Assembly (NCBI GenBank): GCA_029582155.1
Contig: CM055901.1
Span: 1,042,501-1,106,500, forward strand
Source of the DNA: Panopea generosa
Lineage: Eukaryota > Mollusca > Bivalvia > Adapedonta > Hiatellidae
Direction of reading: 5' to 3'
Length of the DNA stretch: 64,000 nt
Shown here: piece after piece, positions 48,201 through 57,363 of the stretch
How the letters are laid out: each line of letters starts with the position of its first letter
How positions within the stretch are numbered: position 1 is the stretch's first letter
Position numbers and translations under genes: made by a program
Notes under the pieces: generated by a model
Seen by the model: the letters and a program-made list of their open reading frames with translations, nothing else
Databases searched by the model: none
Told to the model about the DNA's origin: nothing

Positions 48201-50335
48201 AAGTACTGTGTATGATGATTAGCAAAAATTTAAACCTTACATTTTGAAGGTTTGAAATTTGGTTAGAATATATCAAAATTATTACATAATAAACATGAAA
48301 ACATGTCAAATGATATACCTTTGATGACAACAATTAAATAGTTTTTTTTTGTAATGTTCAACTATAATTTAACGTTATCGTTTGTGTACGGAAAGACCGA
48401 AAACATATTTTCTGCCATCTGTCAAACGGCACCTGATAACCAATCAAAATCATACAAGATTATCGCACCATGCAACCAGAAATAACTAGGCATGTCAAAT
48501 GTTGGACTCATTTAGGAACGTAAAATATTAATTTTATAGGCAAAACACGACCTATCTCTTGTTATAACGAGGGCTTCTAAAATCACCGTTTATTTGGTTT
48601 TTGGACTTCTTTCTACTGTTCAAAACCGGTATTCATTTCAAAATTTAATAAAAAATTGGTCCAGATATTTTTCTCTCATTCGTATAAATAACTGTTATTA
48701 TGCTTTACTTAGCTGTGAAATACGCATTGTGGCAATAACATTCAATTGTTTTGTCACCCGCTGCGCGAAAGGAGGTAAATTTTGGCTAAGCCATTACGGA
48801 TAATAGGGGAGTTTTTCGGAAGAGTCTATCTTTGCATGTGATCAGCAACCCATATCGGTTCATCACAATTTCTTTGATATTCTCCTTGCAGTTAACTTGT
48901 TTGCTTGTGTCGGAATTTTTTTCAAGTGGTCAAAGCTTGGACTTTCGGACCAAAAATTGCTTGCGTCATTAAAATATTAAATAAAAACGCGCAGTATTAC
49001 TTGTTTGAGCTTTTTAACAATTTTTCAACTATAATATTATTGACATTAATTAAGGGATGTGATCAAATATGGACCGATTTTATTTTAATGTCCGACCGGA
49101 ATTGTTTGCGTTAGCCATTACGTTTGGAAAAAAAGTTGTCGACTTAGTACAGATCTGGGCATCATCAACATAACTTTAACTAAGTAATTAATATAAAATT
49201 TCCATACCGTTTATATATCTTATCCATTAATTTGATATATTTCCTCCATATTTTACTAACTTTACAATCAAAAAACATGCTTCAATTTTCAAAAAGAAAC
49301 AACATAAACATGTCACTTTCAAACACTTGAAATCATGTACGTTTCACCATTGCAATATCCCTTTGATGTTAGCCGACGCACGGTGATGTCACAGTCATCA
49401 AAGAGACAACAGCCAACGTGTTGTTTCATTCAGTGCAGTTTGTTTGTGTTCACTTAAATAGGATTTCGTCAATAAGTATTATATTCCATTTTTAAGATCT
49501 TCTATTAGATGCGAACGCTTTTTTAATGAATTAATAATAATATAATAGGTGACAGTGTTGAAAGTGGTTGTACGCAAATTTAGTGTACATATATGTATAT
49601 ATAGTCAAGCGAGAGTGATACTGCTATTGGTTAGTCTGTTTAAATGTCATGTGCTTCTGGCAATGTTCAAAGCATTGAATGTGCAATCGACTTGAGACGA
49701 ACCGAGACTATATCCGGTATACACGATACTTCCGGTTTACATCCTGAATCTATTTTTTGCATGAAATTGATTGAAACTGATTCATTCAAATGAGAATACA
49801 TGATGTTGGTAATAATAATGTAAAGATTTAAAAATGTTATGTCAAATTAAACACAGATAGCATGAAAAATAAACGAACTGATTAAATGGCGCAGTGGGTG
49901 GGGTATTGGGATATATATATACATGCAGGGCATAATGTAGAGTGGTTTTAAAAGGAAAAAGTGTGATTCTTACGGCAGGGATTCCTACAGCAATAAAAAC
50001 CTTGGACCAATTTGCATTTTGGAATTTTAGAAGCCCTGGTTATTACATGATGTTAGTCTCATTTAATCACTGTAATAGGGGTGAGACTAGCCCCTTTACG
50101 TCTCATTTCCATCCGAACAAAACCAAGTGTAAAATAAGACCACAAACATACGTCTTTTTCAAAGGCAAATACTGCATTAACAATCGTTAATTCCTTAAAA
50201 TATTGATTTATATTGATAAAATAATGAATAATAAATGCGTGCTATGCAAAAAAAACTGTCCTCTGTAGTTTGATAGACGGTGAATATGATCATGACATTC
50301 AAATTTACCTTGTTTTGCTGTCACTTAGCAGCCAT
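30209..50335 (-). CDS. UTP3: SAS10/UTP3 homologue, small-subunit processome component, 16 coding exons
   Basis: Coding exons in order: 50335-50325, 46630-46471, 45116-45063, 43795-43645, 41268-41206, 39857-39736, 39076-38990, 37903-37847, 37008-36899, 35861-35765, 34943-34816, 33537-33420, 32757-32639, 31851-31764, 30997-30890, 30298-30209. Every junction is GT-AG with matching phase; total 1563 nt, 520 aa (human UTP3: 479). SAS10/UTP3 is a nucleolar protein of the U3 snoRNP small-subunit processome, needed for early pre-18S rRNA processing. Order: acidic N-terminus with SEESDDEE and WGKKRKKYYGDDE; the Sas10/Utp3/C1D domain (about residues 217-304) with LLQKESPEFMTLIDEFKDK and YCTNIVFYLMLKA; a charged linker; the C-terminal Sas10 domain with RAITYQ, NKGLTAHKKKELRNPRVKHR, KFRKAKIRRKGQ and YGGEISGIRAGIKRSRKLH before the stop. 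Exon 1 (ATG GCT GCT AA) is the least certain: its donor GTGACA is weak. Exons 2-16 are firm. Introns carry SINEs and MITEs. Confidence 0.93.
31145..31590. repeat. Dispersed repeat starting 'aatagggttttacggcgtacc'
   Basis: The left part, 'ggttttacggcgtaccaacacattataggt...gacgccaac', and the right part, 'cacccattcagaggattcctacccctctgcagagat' followed by 'cggaaccacacgggcttgata', look like a SINE-type mobile sequence. I see only this copy in the window, so the call rests on resemblance to molluscan repeats and is weak. It lies in the intron before exon 30997-30890. Confidence 0.35.
31868..32520. repeat. Minisatellite blocks, roughly 45-50-bp unit with 'atcctcatgtttgtatata'
   Basis: Two blocks (31868-32020 and 32265-32520) repeat 'aacaaacacatgcattctatatcctcatgtttgtatata.(c/t)' with variation in length, separated by non-repetitive AT-rich DNA. 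They lie in the SAS10/UTP3 intron between exons 32757-32639 and 31851-31764. Confidence 0.7.
32941..33190 (+). mobile_element. SINE family 2, diverged copy
   Basis: It shares 'ttgattcaactgggaaagttatcaattactt', 'gtttactttcctgaatccca' and 'gattgcctgttagtcctaaatggcataaaaatga' with the intact copies at 34273-34537 and 37335-37630. The tRNA-like head is eroded. Confidence 0.6.
33755..34193 (+). mobile_element. SINE family 1, 5'-truncated copy split by a Helentron-like element
   Basis: The left piece (to about 33808) has the B-box region 'agttcaatcctcggccaggtcataccaaagattt'. The right piece (from about 33990) continues with 'aaaaatagtaataaaagcttctatgcttggcgttcagtattta' and ends in 'aaacaccatacaacaacaac'. 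Joined, the pieces align with the intact SINE at 14220-14540 read on its minus strand. The intervening roughly 180 bp is element A. Confidence 0.8.
33809..33989 (+). mobile_element. Helentron-like element A, short copy inserted in a SINE
   Basis: It starts ACAAGAGTTG and ends GCGAGCTA. It has the family phrases 'gaagacaacaaagcttgcc', 'cacccatgcaaagattgagatt', 'aacctgggtgtctacagacg' and 'atggcaataactctcctggac'. Comparison with intact SINE copies places the boundaries within a base or two and shows no target-site duplication. It lacks most of the internal tandem units found in other copies. Confidence 0.78.
34273..34537 (+). mobile_element. tRNA-derived SINE (family 2), copy with 11-bp target duplication
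   Basis: Flanked by perfect direct repeats TCATAGAACAT (34262-34272 and 34538-34548). The head has an A-box remnant 'ttggttggtagcgcat' and a B-box-like 'gtaagtttgaatccc'. The body has 'ctgctgaagtgggaaaggtatcagttacttg' and ends with 'gttagcccttaatggcat' and a short A-rich tail. It lies in the SAS10/UTP3 intron between exons 34943-34816 and 33537-33420. Confidence 0.85.
35040..35232 (-). mobile_element. tRNA-Leu-like SINE, single copy
   Basis: On the minus strand the head reads 'tgactgagtggtctaaggcactgcctcaagatcac', resembling a leucine tRNA, followed about 20 bp later by a B-box-like 'ggttgtagttttggg'. The B box is degenerate and the acceptor stem is missing, so this is not a functional tRNA gene. 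It lies in a SAS10/UTP3 intron. Confidence 0.5.
37335..37630 (+). mobile_element. tRNA-derived SINE (family 2), intact copy with 10-bp target duplication
   Basis: Flanked by perfect direct repeats TCTTTGTTCA (37325-37334 and 37631-37640). The head 'cccgattagctcagtcggttacag' carries a good A box and 'cgttagttttaatccc' a weakened B box. The body 'ctgattcaagtgggaaagttatcagttacttgcagag' is shared with 32941-33190, 34273-34537 and the fragment at 39228-39365. The tail is 'aatattcaatcaatcattta'. Confidence 0.88.
38650..38840 (-). mobile_element. tRNA-derived SINE, further family
   Basis: On the minus strand the right end gives 'gggtcttcctagcgatccaatgtgtcatggtcgtgggttcgagtcc', with a near-consensus B box (GGTTCGAGTCC). 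The A-box half is poor. The body continues through 'caagcttgataaaaaatattatgtg' into 'cacataacctgttatgtg'-type sequence. It is not a tRNA gene because it lacks a paired acceptor stem. Confidence 0.5.
39136..39225 (+). repeat. Three tandem 30-bp units
   Basis: 'aaattgctcacctgtgccataaaggctcgg' is repeated three times nearly perfectly, then breaks into a SINE family 2 fragment (39228-39365). It is intronic, about 60 bp upstream in transcript direction of exon 39076-38990. Confidence 0.85.
39376..39705. repeat. Nearly three tandem units of about 120 bp
   Basis: Units starting near 39376, 39496 and 39616 share 'cccattttcag', 'tcacaatgcttgtatcaaaagtagcgacatttggatttaag' and 'aaagcagtgctctcttctcaa'. 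The first two are nearly identical and the third is diverged. The block sits directly downstream, in transcript direction, of SAS10/UTP3 exon 39857-39736. Confidence 0.8.
39938..40407. mobile_element. TTAA-flanked MITE, copy 2 (about 470 bp)
   Basis: It has the same 16-bp ends as copy 1 (AGGGATTATATTGGCA and its complement) and TTAA on both sides (39934-39937 and 40408-40411). Interior differences from copy 1 are scattered substitutions and a few short indels. It lies in the SAS10/UTP3 intron just upstream of exon 39857-39736. The short reading frame inside (40069-40287) is not conserved as a frame between the copies. Confidence 0.88.
41362..41678 (-). mobile_element. tRNA-derived SINE (family 1), intact copy with 11-bp target duplication
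   Basis: Flanked by perfect direct repeats GGTAGACATGA (41351-41361 and 41679-41689). The head, at the right end on the minus strand, has the A box 'tggtctagtggtagagcgt' and a B-box-like 'gtgggttcaatcccc'. The tail is the TTG/CAA microsatellite at the left end. It closely matches 14220-14540. It lies in the SAS10/UTP3 intron just upstream of exon 41268-41206. Confidence 0.9.
42304..43363 (+). mobile_element. Helentron-like element B, about 1.06 kb with two internal units
   Basis: The left end ACAAGAG runs into the hairpin GGCCC-AAGA-GGGCC (42310-42323). The right end has the hairpin TGGCC-TTT-GGCCA (42 to 52 of the 43,300 block) followed by ATAGAGCTAAAAA. Two internal units share 'gggacaccatttgaacaaatctaac', 'ccgttcatgagaagaagattttt' and 'tctcctatgcaatagaaacatccatgtgaagtttc'. 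The body is unrelated to element A, but both ends follow the same plan. No protein was recognised. Confidence 0.72.
45161..45443 (+). mobile_element. Helentron-like element A, single-unit copy
   Basis: The left end ACAAGAGTTGTC..GATAAC is followed by a body nearly identical to 2990-3248. The right end is the hairpin GGAC-TTT-GTCC followed by CGGCGAGCTAA. It is inserted about 45 bp upstream, in transcript direction, of SAS10/UTP3 exon 45116-45063, close to that exon's acceptor site. The opposite-strand reading frame starting MTPALSASSSSVDTQ recurs in the 2990-3248 copy and is repeat-derived. Confidence 0.78.
45505..45720 (+). mobile_element. SINE family 1, 3'-truncated copy
   Basis: The tRNA-like head 'cagtggtctaggggtagagcatccgcc' with B box 'gtgggtttgatcac' is followed by the family body 'gggtcataccaaatacttgaaaaatggtaccagaagcttcctcg', ending near 'gtgtcagtgatcg' without the CAA tail. 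The uninterrupted 'cttgaaaaatgg' here shows the pre-insertion sequence of the split copy at 33755-34193. Confidence 0.75.
46821..48015. repeat. Cluster of remnants of the 'gctgcttaatacaggtt' element family
   Basis: Segments at about 46830-46921, 47477-47655 and 47930-48015 carry 'ggccacctcttataaacggtcacctgtgttaagcggcc', 'taagcagccacctgtgttaagcagcc' and 'ggctgcttaatacaggttagactgta'. They match the small inverted-repeat element at 6782-6926. They lie in the first SAS10/UTP3 intron. Confidence 0.5.
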
Positions 50336-52960
50336 TTTACATAGTGTAGTTAGATGTGAGCTAGATCCGAGCTACTGGGTGGAAACATGTACATGCAAAA
50401 TCGGAACTTCGGCGGAGTGAGCGATATGGGTTATAGAGGAATGAGAACGCTTTCTTCTGTTCGATATTTCGTCATGATTTTAGTTTAAAATCTATGATTA
50501 TTTTAATGATTATTATTATGATTAAGTGTTTTGTTACTGCTGAAGAAGAAATAAAAAAAAAAGATTTAAATTGAAAAATTTACAGAGAGAAATATATGGG
50601 TTATAGCAAGGACTTGTATATTTCTAGTTTAGTTTAAACTCATTTATTTTACTTCGATTGTGAAACAAGTTCTTACAACTTTGACAAATCACGCTCAAAG
50701 TCTTCCTTGGTAAAACCAGTACAAATCAAATGCTCTACCACTGGACCACGCGCTCCATATCTCTATGGGTTATAGACAAATAAGAAAAGAAAACATTCTT
50801 CTGTCTTATGATATATATTTTGTAATTTGTAATATTTTATTACCCGCACCCATATTTTCTCGTATATGCGCACAAAGCTGGGATAAGTGAAATATTTGCA
50901 AAAGTAAACACTCACAAGTCAATTAAAGTATGGGCGTCGAAAAATAAGAATATAAACGTTACCTATCCAAGTACTCTGTTTCTCTTGACACTATAACGGA
51001 TGTGTGTGTATTCAACACCGTGTATATTGGTGGAAAGGACATGTGAATGCATACAACATTTAGTGTTCTTGTAAACTGTTGATACTAAAGTCTGTACATG
51101 ATTTTAAATAATGAATAACGTATGTACCATTCAATTTCTAACCATAGAACCGTTCTTGAAGCATTGCATTACTCAAAACACAGATCCCTGACGAAGCTAT
51201 AGCAATATTTTTTTTCAGTTGCAATATCATATGGATTGATACCAATTTAGAGCTAATAAGTGTATCGTTGACCATAACTCATTAGTACTATACAAGATTA
51301 GTTTCAGTAGTCACATATGCACCAAGGAACTGGCGTCAAGTCTTTGACATCGGCTTAACATTGTACATAAGTTAATATGGTAAAAAATTATCATTGTGTA
51401 CTATTGGGGCATGTAGTTATCTTTTGAAAATTAAGTTTTGCTCTTTTACGATACATTCAACGGTTATGATAGAAGATTACCAGAGATTTATGAACACACG
51501 CTTAAATTTTGGCATGGAAGTATATAAACCTGACATAGATATTATCATTAACTGATAAGCTCTTAATAGTGTTTTAGGATATATTGGCAGGAGGTAGGAA
51601 TGGGTGGCCATACTGGACAACATTATGTTGATTTCATAATACACTTACAAAAGATCACTAGTGAAAATGGAAGTAAACGATAAAAAAATATATGAAAATA
51701 ACGGATATTCCAAAGTCAAAGCAATGCAGAGAAAGAAATGTCGTGTGTGGCTGCATTATTTGCCAAAGGAAATGTTAGTGTACACGCAGCATTTAGTTTA
51801 AACACTATTTTGTTCACAGTAAACTATCTTATTATTTGTTTTCTACTTATAAAGTACAAGCAACATTTCGGCTTCAGACAAAATATTTAATAGTGATGAA
51901 TATTGTCATTTTTTTGTCAAAACACAAACACAAGTATTGGTTTGTCTAATTTGAATACACAATGTGACAGGAAATGTTACTTTTTCTGAACATAATGCGT
52001 ATTTGCCTACCCTGATATTGCCTTTCCAATTTACCGCGTAGTGCTTCCATCACAGTGTTTCTATTCAAATTGCTGCGACACTTGAAAGGTGCGATTTACG
52101 TGAGAACTGTCAAACACAATTTGAAAGTAGGATTGTGTGTAAAAACTAAGTTATTTAAGTGTGCGATTTTGTGGATATTTTTACATTAGGGACATATATA
52201 AAGTGTTTTTTTAACAACCGGTACGAGTTTTTGCTAATGATATTACATATTTTAATCAATATGAGTGTTTTGGATTCCGCACTGAAGTCGGTGCAGAAAA
52301 TCCACCCATAAAAATGTATGCAAGTATAGGAAGATCAAATGAAAAAATATAAAAATCGTTCGAAGGCATGCTTCGATATGCACTATACATAGTGTATGTG
52401 TTTAGAATATTATTTTCTATATACTGTACGCTATAACTTTATTTCATTGAAATCGGTCATGGATCATGGATTCAGTGATTTTGGATGTTTTAAATCTTCT
52501 ACCTTTCCATCATTTACTATATATAGCTATCCAAAAGCTATACAATAAGATAAAGCCTGTGCTTGGAAGAATAACCCGATATTTCCAGCAATCATTTTTT
52601 GGCAAAAAAAAGAGAAATAAACTTTTCACTACCGAGGTATACCTGCATATGTATAGTGTTTACGCAACTTACTTTTTAGGCATCGTGGCTTTTTTAAATG
52701 TTTTTTTCCAGAACAATTTCCTTGACTATCAACACATTTGGTAAAAACGTGTTTTTTCAGCCATTGGTCTGATTCCCTGCTTTATTTAAATGCCTATTAT
52801 GATTTTCTGAGTAGCGGGGAACCATTTTCATTTCCGGTGTAAACACAAGGGAGATAATTCAAAAATTCCAAATCCAGACAAAAACAACGGAAAAGATGCT
52901 AACGTTACTAAAGGCAGTCTGCTATCGACAATGATTTATCTAACAGCTGTAATAGTTTAA
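50336..52960. other. Region upstream of SAS10/UTP3, no gene recognised
   Basis: The SAS10/UTP3 promoter and 5' UTR should lie near 50340-50450. I see no TATA box at a convincing distance. Beyond that the region is AT-rich intergenic DNA. A recurring phrase 'tatgggttatagagaaatgag' (near 50425, 50595 and 50765) suggests an eroded repeat. A 92-codon frame (52466-52744, start MDSVILDVLNLLPFHH) is hydrophobic towards its end, but I do not recognise it and would not call it a gene. Confidence 0.4.
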
Positions 52961-52969
52961 TAATATTTT

Positions 52970-53095
52970 ATTGCATCTATTATATACAATAACATGATTA
53001 ATAACAATACAATTATATTTATATATAGTGCAAATGGGTTGGGCTACAAGTTTTAACAACATTAGCAACAGCTCTACCAAATGAGAATATCACAT
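52970..53095 (-). repeat. Paralogue of the retroelement-end fragment at 7145-7290
   Basis: 'gtgcaaatgggttgggctacaagttttaacaacatt' resembles the 7200 region. It lies about 150 bp left of the reverse-transcriptase fragment but is probably a separate piece, since a plus-oriented element would have its 3' end on the other side. Confidence 0.35.
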
Positions 53096-53239
53096 TTAAA
53101 TGTACATATTTTCCGATACTTTACATGTAATCACAATATTATAATATTTTTTATCACAGACATTTTGCAAAAGAAAAGAAAAAAAGTATATATTTATAAG
53201 TGAAGAAAATATCATTTTTTTAATAAGATAACATTTATA

Positions 53240-54434
53240 AATATTCTCAACCGAATCCCAACTACTAGTAACACTACACGACATTCTCAAATCCTTTGAT
53301 ACGAAACAACAAGTAGATGTGGCTATACTCGACTTCAGTAAAGCATTCGACACTGTTCCCAACAACAAACTTCTTCACAAACTAGACTGCTACGGCATCC
53401 GGGTGGACTTAATGACTAGCTCTCGTCTTTCTTAACAGAACGAATGATGGGCGTTGTCTGCAAAGGTGAGCATTCGATCCAGGAGCGTCAGGGTAGAGTC
53501 CGGTGTTCCGCAAGGCACAGTGTTGGGCCCACTTCTCTTCCTGTGTCACATCAATGACCTCCCGGAGTGGGTAACCTCCCAAGTACGTCTCTTTGTACCG
53601 AAACATCCGATCAGCCAAGGATCACGCCTTACTCCAAAATGACCTCCTAGAACTCGAAAAATGGGCCACGTGGGGTATATGTTTTAACGCAAAAATGCTA
53701 CATCCTTAGTATCCGAAACAAGTCTTCCCACTTCTACCAACTAAACAACACCTTCCTACAGCAAGTACCAAGTAATCCTTACCTTGGAGTCACCATAGCC
53801 GAAGACCTTCACTGGGGAGTCCACATATCGAACATCTGCAAGAAAGCAAACTCCACCCTAGGCTTCCTACGCCGCAACCTCAGGAACTGTCCCCAAGAAT
53901 GCAGGAAGTTAGCCTACATATCCCTCGTGCGCTCAACATTAGAGTACGGATCCTCTATCTGGGACCCCTACCTCTCTAAAGACATCAATGCCATCGAGAA
54001 GATACAGCGACGAGTAGCACGCTTCATTAAAAAGGACCACAAGTCACGGAATGAGGGCTGCGTAACCAACATGCTGCGAGAACTCGAACTACCAACTCTA
54101 CAACAGCGCCGAGAGTTCAACAGGCTGACCTACCTGTTCAAGATCGTAAGGGGTTACAATGGTGCCGGCAGTGGACACCTGTGATTTACTAATCAGGCAG
54201 AAACCTAAGCGTAAGATCAAACCAGTTACATTTGCAAACTGTGAAACAAAAAACATTCTCGAAAACCAAATTAACAACCATTCAAACTGTTTCGCTATAC
54301 AAAGTGCCAATACCGAACAATTTAAGAACTCTTTCTTTGTGAGAACTGTGGTTAAGTGGAACCAACTAGAGGAAGGCACTATCAGCGCCAAGGCAGTTGA
54401 GGCCTTTAAGACTACCCTCATGAAATGCTACTAA
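53240..54434 (+). pseudogene. Non-LTR retrotransposon reverse-transcriptase fragment, dead
   Basis: Across several frames the segment reads as the middle and C-terminal part of a Jockey/CR1-like reverse transcriptase. It shows VDVAILDFSKAFDTVP (RT motif A with its catalytic Asp), [15 protein letters not shown] and INDLPEW (motif B region), then YLGVTIAEDLHWG, HISNICKKANSTLGFLRRNL and RSTLEYGSSIWDPY (thumb region), ending FVRTVVKWNQLEEG near the C-terminus. The motif C block that should read like FADD is missing: 'VRLF' runs straight into the codons for YRN, with a frame change (about 53588-53600). Further stops and frameshifts lie near 53405-53440, 53640-53730 and 54180. Everything upstream of RT motif A is absent. 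Base composition is clearly richer in G+C than the surroundings, as expected of an imported coding sequence. It cannot be active. Confidence 0.88.
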
Positions 54435-56540
54435 GCACGCACTCTACCCGTAGTCATATACCAGTATTGGGATCTTCTACGTATTATACAGATACAGATA
54501 AATTCTGACTTGAAATGAGAAAGGATGATCCTAACTTACCAAAATGAACTCCTATCCTGCCGAACCCCGGGATACATATCCAATTAAGCTAACCGTCATA
54601 GTTTTGTAAAAACAGTGACAGAGATGATAAAAATATAATTGGGAGTAAATAAAAGAACGTTTGGTAAGTATACTTACTTATTTCATTTTCCTTGATATGT
54701 AAGATAATTACAATTGTTTATCCATTAATAAATAAAAAAAACATTACAAAAGGAACTGAGATCTGTGTCTAATAGGTTTACTAGGAACAGCTCGATGTGA
54801 CGACAACAGTAATCAATAAGAATTTTAGGGAAGAGGCTATTTATTAAGGGAAGAGGCTATTTATATAAAAGGTTCCCTGTCACTGCGCACGATCAATATT
54901 TTTTCCTATTCGCAATATCTCTTCTGCGAATATGAAAAACCAAAAACCTCCATTTACGAGAGTATTGAACCTCCAACCCTCTCGACGTTTATATTATATT
55001 TTACTACATTGTGAAGGAGAAATAATATTCTTGACGAATATATATAATATTTTTCTACATTGTGAGGGAGAAATAACATTTAGACATTGATTGGTAGGTG
55101 TTTTCGCTCAGAGTTCTGTTAATATCATAATTATGTGACTCTATAATTTGGTTTTATCAGTGGGAGTTTATTGTTTTTATGTTTTTATGAGTATTATCTG
55201 TTTGTGGGTGGGGTGCATTTTAATGCTGTGTAATGGCAGTTTCACATACATGTTTGTATGTGTGTGTGGGGGTGGGGGGTGGGGGGGGGGGTGGGGATGG
55301 GGTACCAATTTTTGTAATGAAGGGATGTAAGTTATATCGATTTACATTGTTTGTGGTGCAATACTTCTTATTAAGTGGGGATTTTTTTTGCTGTCCGGTG
55401 ATTCTTCTATGTTAATTTTTCATATATGCGAGTTGTAAAACTGATTATGTCTGTCTGTTCATAAAATAATGAGTCCTTCAACTTGTGTTAATTAACAATA
55501 TACACTTATTTCAGTGAAGGAAAGGACCCACTTCTATAGAAACGGATTCACACATATATACATTTTCAAGATGAATGTAAGTGACGTTTTCCATGCCTAA
55601 CTAACCAAAATTCTGATATTATTGTTAGTATAAATGTATTATTTTGATGTTTCGTTCTATACCCCTTCTGCTCTTCTGAAGTGTGTATTAAAATCACAAG
55701 TAACACTGATACTTATAATACCATGAATATAAGTAAAAATTGATTTTATAAATAAATATATAAGGTCATCCTTGTTCCTAGAAACAATATTATTACCTTT
55801 GACTCCCTGCATCCGTTAAGAAATCACGGGAATAAATTCACCACTCTTGGATGTCTCTCTGATTTTTCATCCTTGATGATTGTCTGTTCCATAACTGTAG
55901 TAAATTGATTCAAACTCGGCGGAGGCACTTGGCCTGAAAGGTTGTTTGCGGTTTTGTACCACTACAATTTCGCACCGGGTGGTTTCATAGCATTTCAGGA
56001 GGTTTTGTACCATATATGAAATGTATAGTGATTTTTTTAATACTTTAATACATGTTTCCAATTCATTCCATGTACAAGTATAGAAATTAGATCATACTAT
56101 CGATATAAGTGATGAAAGCTATTGTGTTTAAAACTTTTTTTATTTAATATGTGTTCCCTATTCATTTAATGTTCTTGTAAGTATAGGAATTAGATTAAAA
56201 ATAAATAAAGTAATATATTTTAAACTGATCAATGCACTTAATTTCAACAATAGATAATAATTAACAGTGTAAACGCTAAATTTAGACCAAAATGATGATT
56301 AATAAACCAATACTATCACACACTTATTACAAACAAATACCATCATACAAATATAACTGTGAAACCTAATCTTGGTGAAATACTATATAGTGCATGCATT
56401 AATCTATGTGTAGTACAAAACCTCTCTATCAATTTGGTACGAAAATGTAGTTGTACGAAACCTCTGTATTTCACTTGAAAATGGGTACAGATTTCAAAAC
56501 TCGAGGCACAAACTGTACATTGTAGCCTAAACTTGAATAT
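54435..56540. other. Intergenic AT-rich DNA, no gene recognised
   Basis: I see no conserved coding region. It holds a duplicated 'aagggaagaggctattta' (near 54826 and 54848), repeated 'acattgtga.ggagaaataa' phrases (55008 and 55058) and a G-rich tract at 55267-55302. Open frames of 60-70 codons are present on both strands without recognisable features. Confidence 0.5.
55267..55302 (+). repeat. G-rich tract, potential G-quadruplex
   Basis: Runs of five, six and eleven G plus 'ggggatgggg' occur within 36 bp, separated by single T or short spacers. This satisfies the usual spacing for an intramolecular G-quadruplex on the plus strand. No adjacent gene is recognised. Confidence 0.6.
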
Positions 56541-57050
56541 ATGTTTCATTTTCAGAGATTACACTCGGTGATAGTTGGTGACTCAATATGTCGAGGATTT
56601 TTTGGAGATTCTATCTACTTCTCAAGCTCTTCATACTCTGGTGCTGGCACCCATCATATTGAACATGTTTTTTTACATAATATTTTTAGACATTTTGATA
56701 ATATATTTATACTTGTTGGCAGAAACGATTTCCCTAATAATGTTTCTACTGACCATTTCCGTGAAAAGTTTTCTAATTTATTCAAAACTGCAAAAAATAA
56801 ATTAAGTGGGGATCAGGAGGTGTACTTTATACCTATAATCTCGAGCCCTCTAGATTCCCCATCGCAATAACAAAAAATATTCAATTTTAATAAAATAATC
56901 CAAGAAATTGTCACATATGAAAAAATTGTTAGTATTCGTAACATTTTTAATATTAAAGGTTCAAATAAATTAAACAGTTCATATTTTCAAATTAGAAATG
57001 GAAAAATTGACTTACATCTGAGCAAATTAGGACTTCGTGGCCAAGGTTGA
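56541..57050 (+). pseudogene. SGNH-hydrolase/esterase-like reading frame, broken by one stop
   Basis: One frame runs from ATG 56541 to TGA 57048-57050 with a single internal stop at 56868-56870, about 168 residues. It carries the three landmarks of the SGNH fold in order: VIVGDSICRG (block I, the catalytic Ser in GDS), FILVGRNDFPNN (block III, the GxND pattern), and IDLHLSKLG near the end (block V Asp and His). SGNH/esterase domains occur in ORF1 of some CR1-type retrotransposons and in some Ngaro/DIRS-type elements, so a mobile-element origin is likely but inferred. 'ttcattttcag' just after the ATG could also be a splice acceptor at 56555, so the true left boundary is open. The next reading frame (57037-57363) overlaps its end. 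Confidence 0.55.
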
Positions 57051-57363
57051 ATGGATGAACGCTATGCTCGAAGATCCGGTGTATTCCGCGATTAAAAAAA
57101 ACGCTGAGGAGCTGAAGATAATTGATGATTATGATACTGATGAGGCGTGGAAATACGCAGCTAAAAAAAGAAAGTACTTGTTCGAAAACATTCTAAAGCC
57201 ATACGATCCTCCAGAGTTCAGGAGTCGGGTTGCATTTCGACAGAGAGGAGGGGGAGAAGACGCCGCAGAAAGTCCTATACACTGGGTGAATAAGTGGGCC
57301 GAACATGAATTAGAACGAATGCGAAACGTCCCTAAAATATCCATCATCGGACGCACGTATTAG
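57037..57363 (+). CDS. Unrecognised 108-codon open reading frame
   Basis: I do not recognise this protein. It starts MAKVEWMNAMLEDPVY and is strongly charged, with a probable helical stretch (SAIKKNAEELKIIDDYDTDE). It then has a basic run (AAKKRKYLFENILKPYDPPE), a glycine-rich RQRGGGED, and a second helical segment (INKWAEHELERM-like, read as VNKWAEHELERM) before the stop. There is no signal peptide or membrane segment. It is clearly richer in G and C than its surroundings, uses ordinary codons and is followed by AATAAA at 57501-57506. It overlaps the end of the SGNH-like frame by 14 bp in another frame. It may be a small gene, a 3' exon, or a second frame of the same mobile element. Confidence 0.4.
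   Translation: MAKVEWMNAMLEDPVYSAIKKNAEELKIIDDYDTDEAWKYAAKKRKYLFENILKPYDPPEFRSRVAFRQRGGGEDAAESPIHWVNKWAEHELERMRNVPKISIIGRTY

Noticed and set aside
52466..52744. A small gene of 92 codons starting MDSVILDVLNLL.
   Set aside because: No recognisable domain, AT-driven composition (many F, Y, K, N) like neighbouring random frames, and no splice or promoter support.
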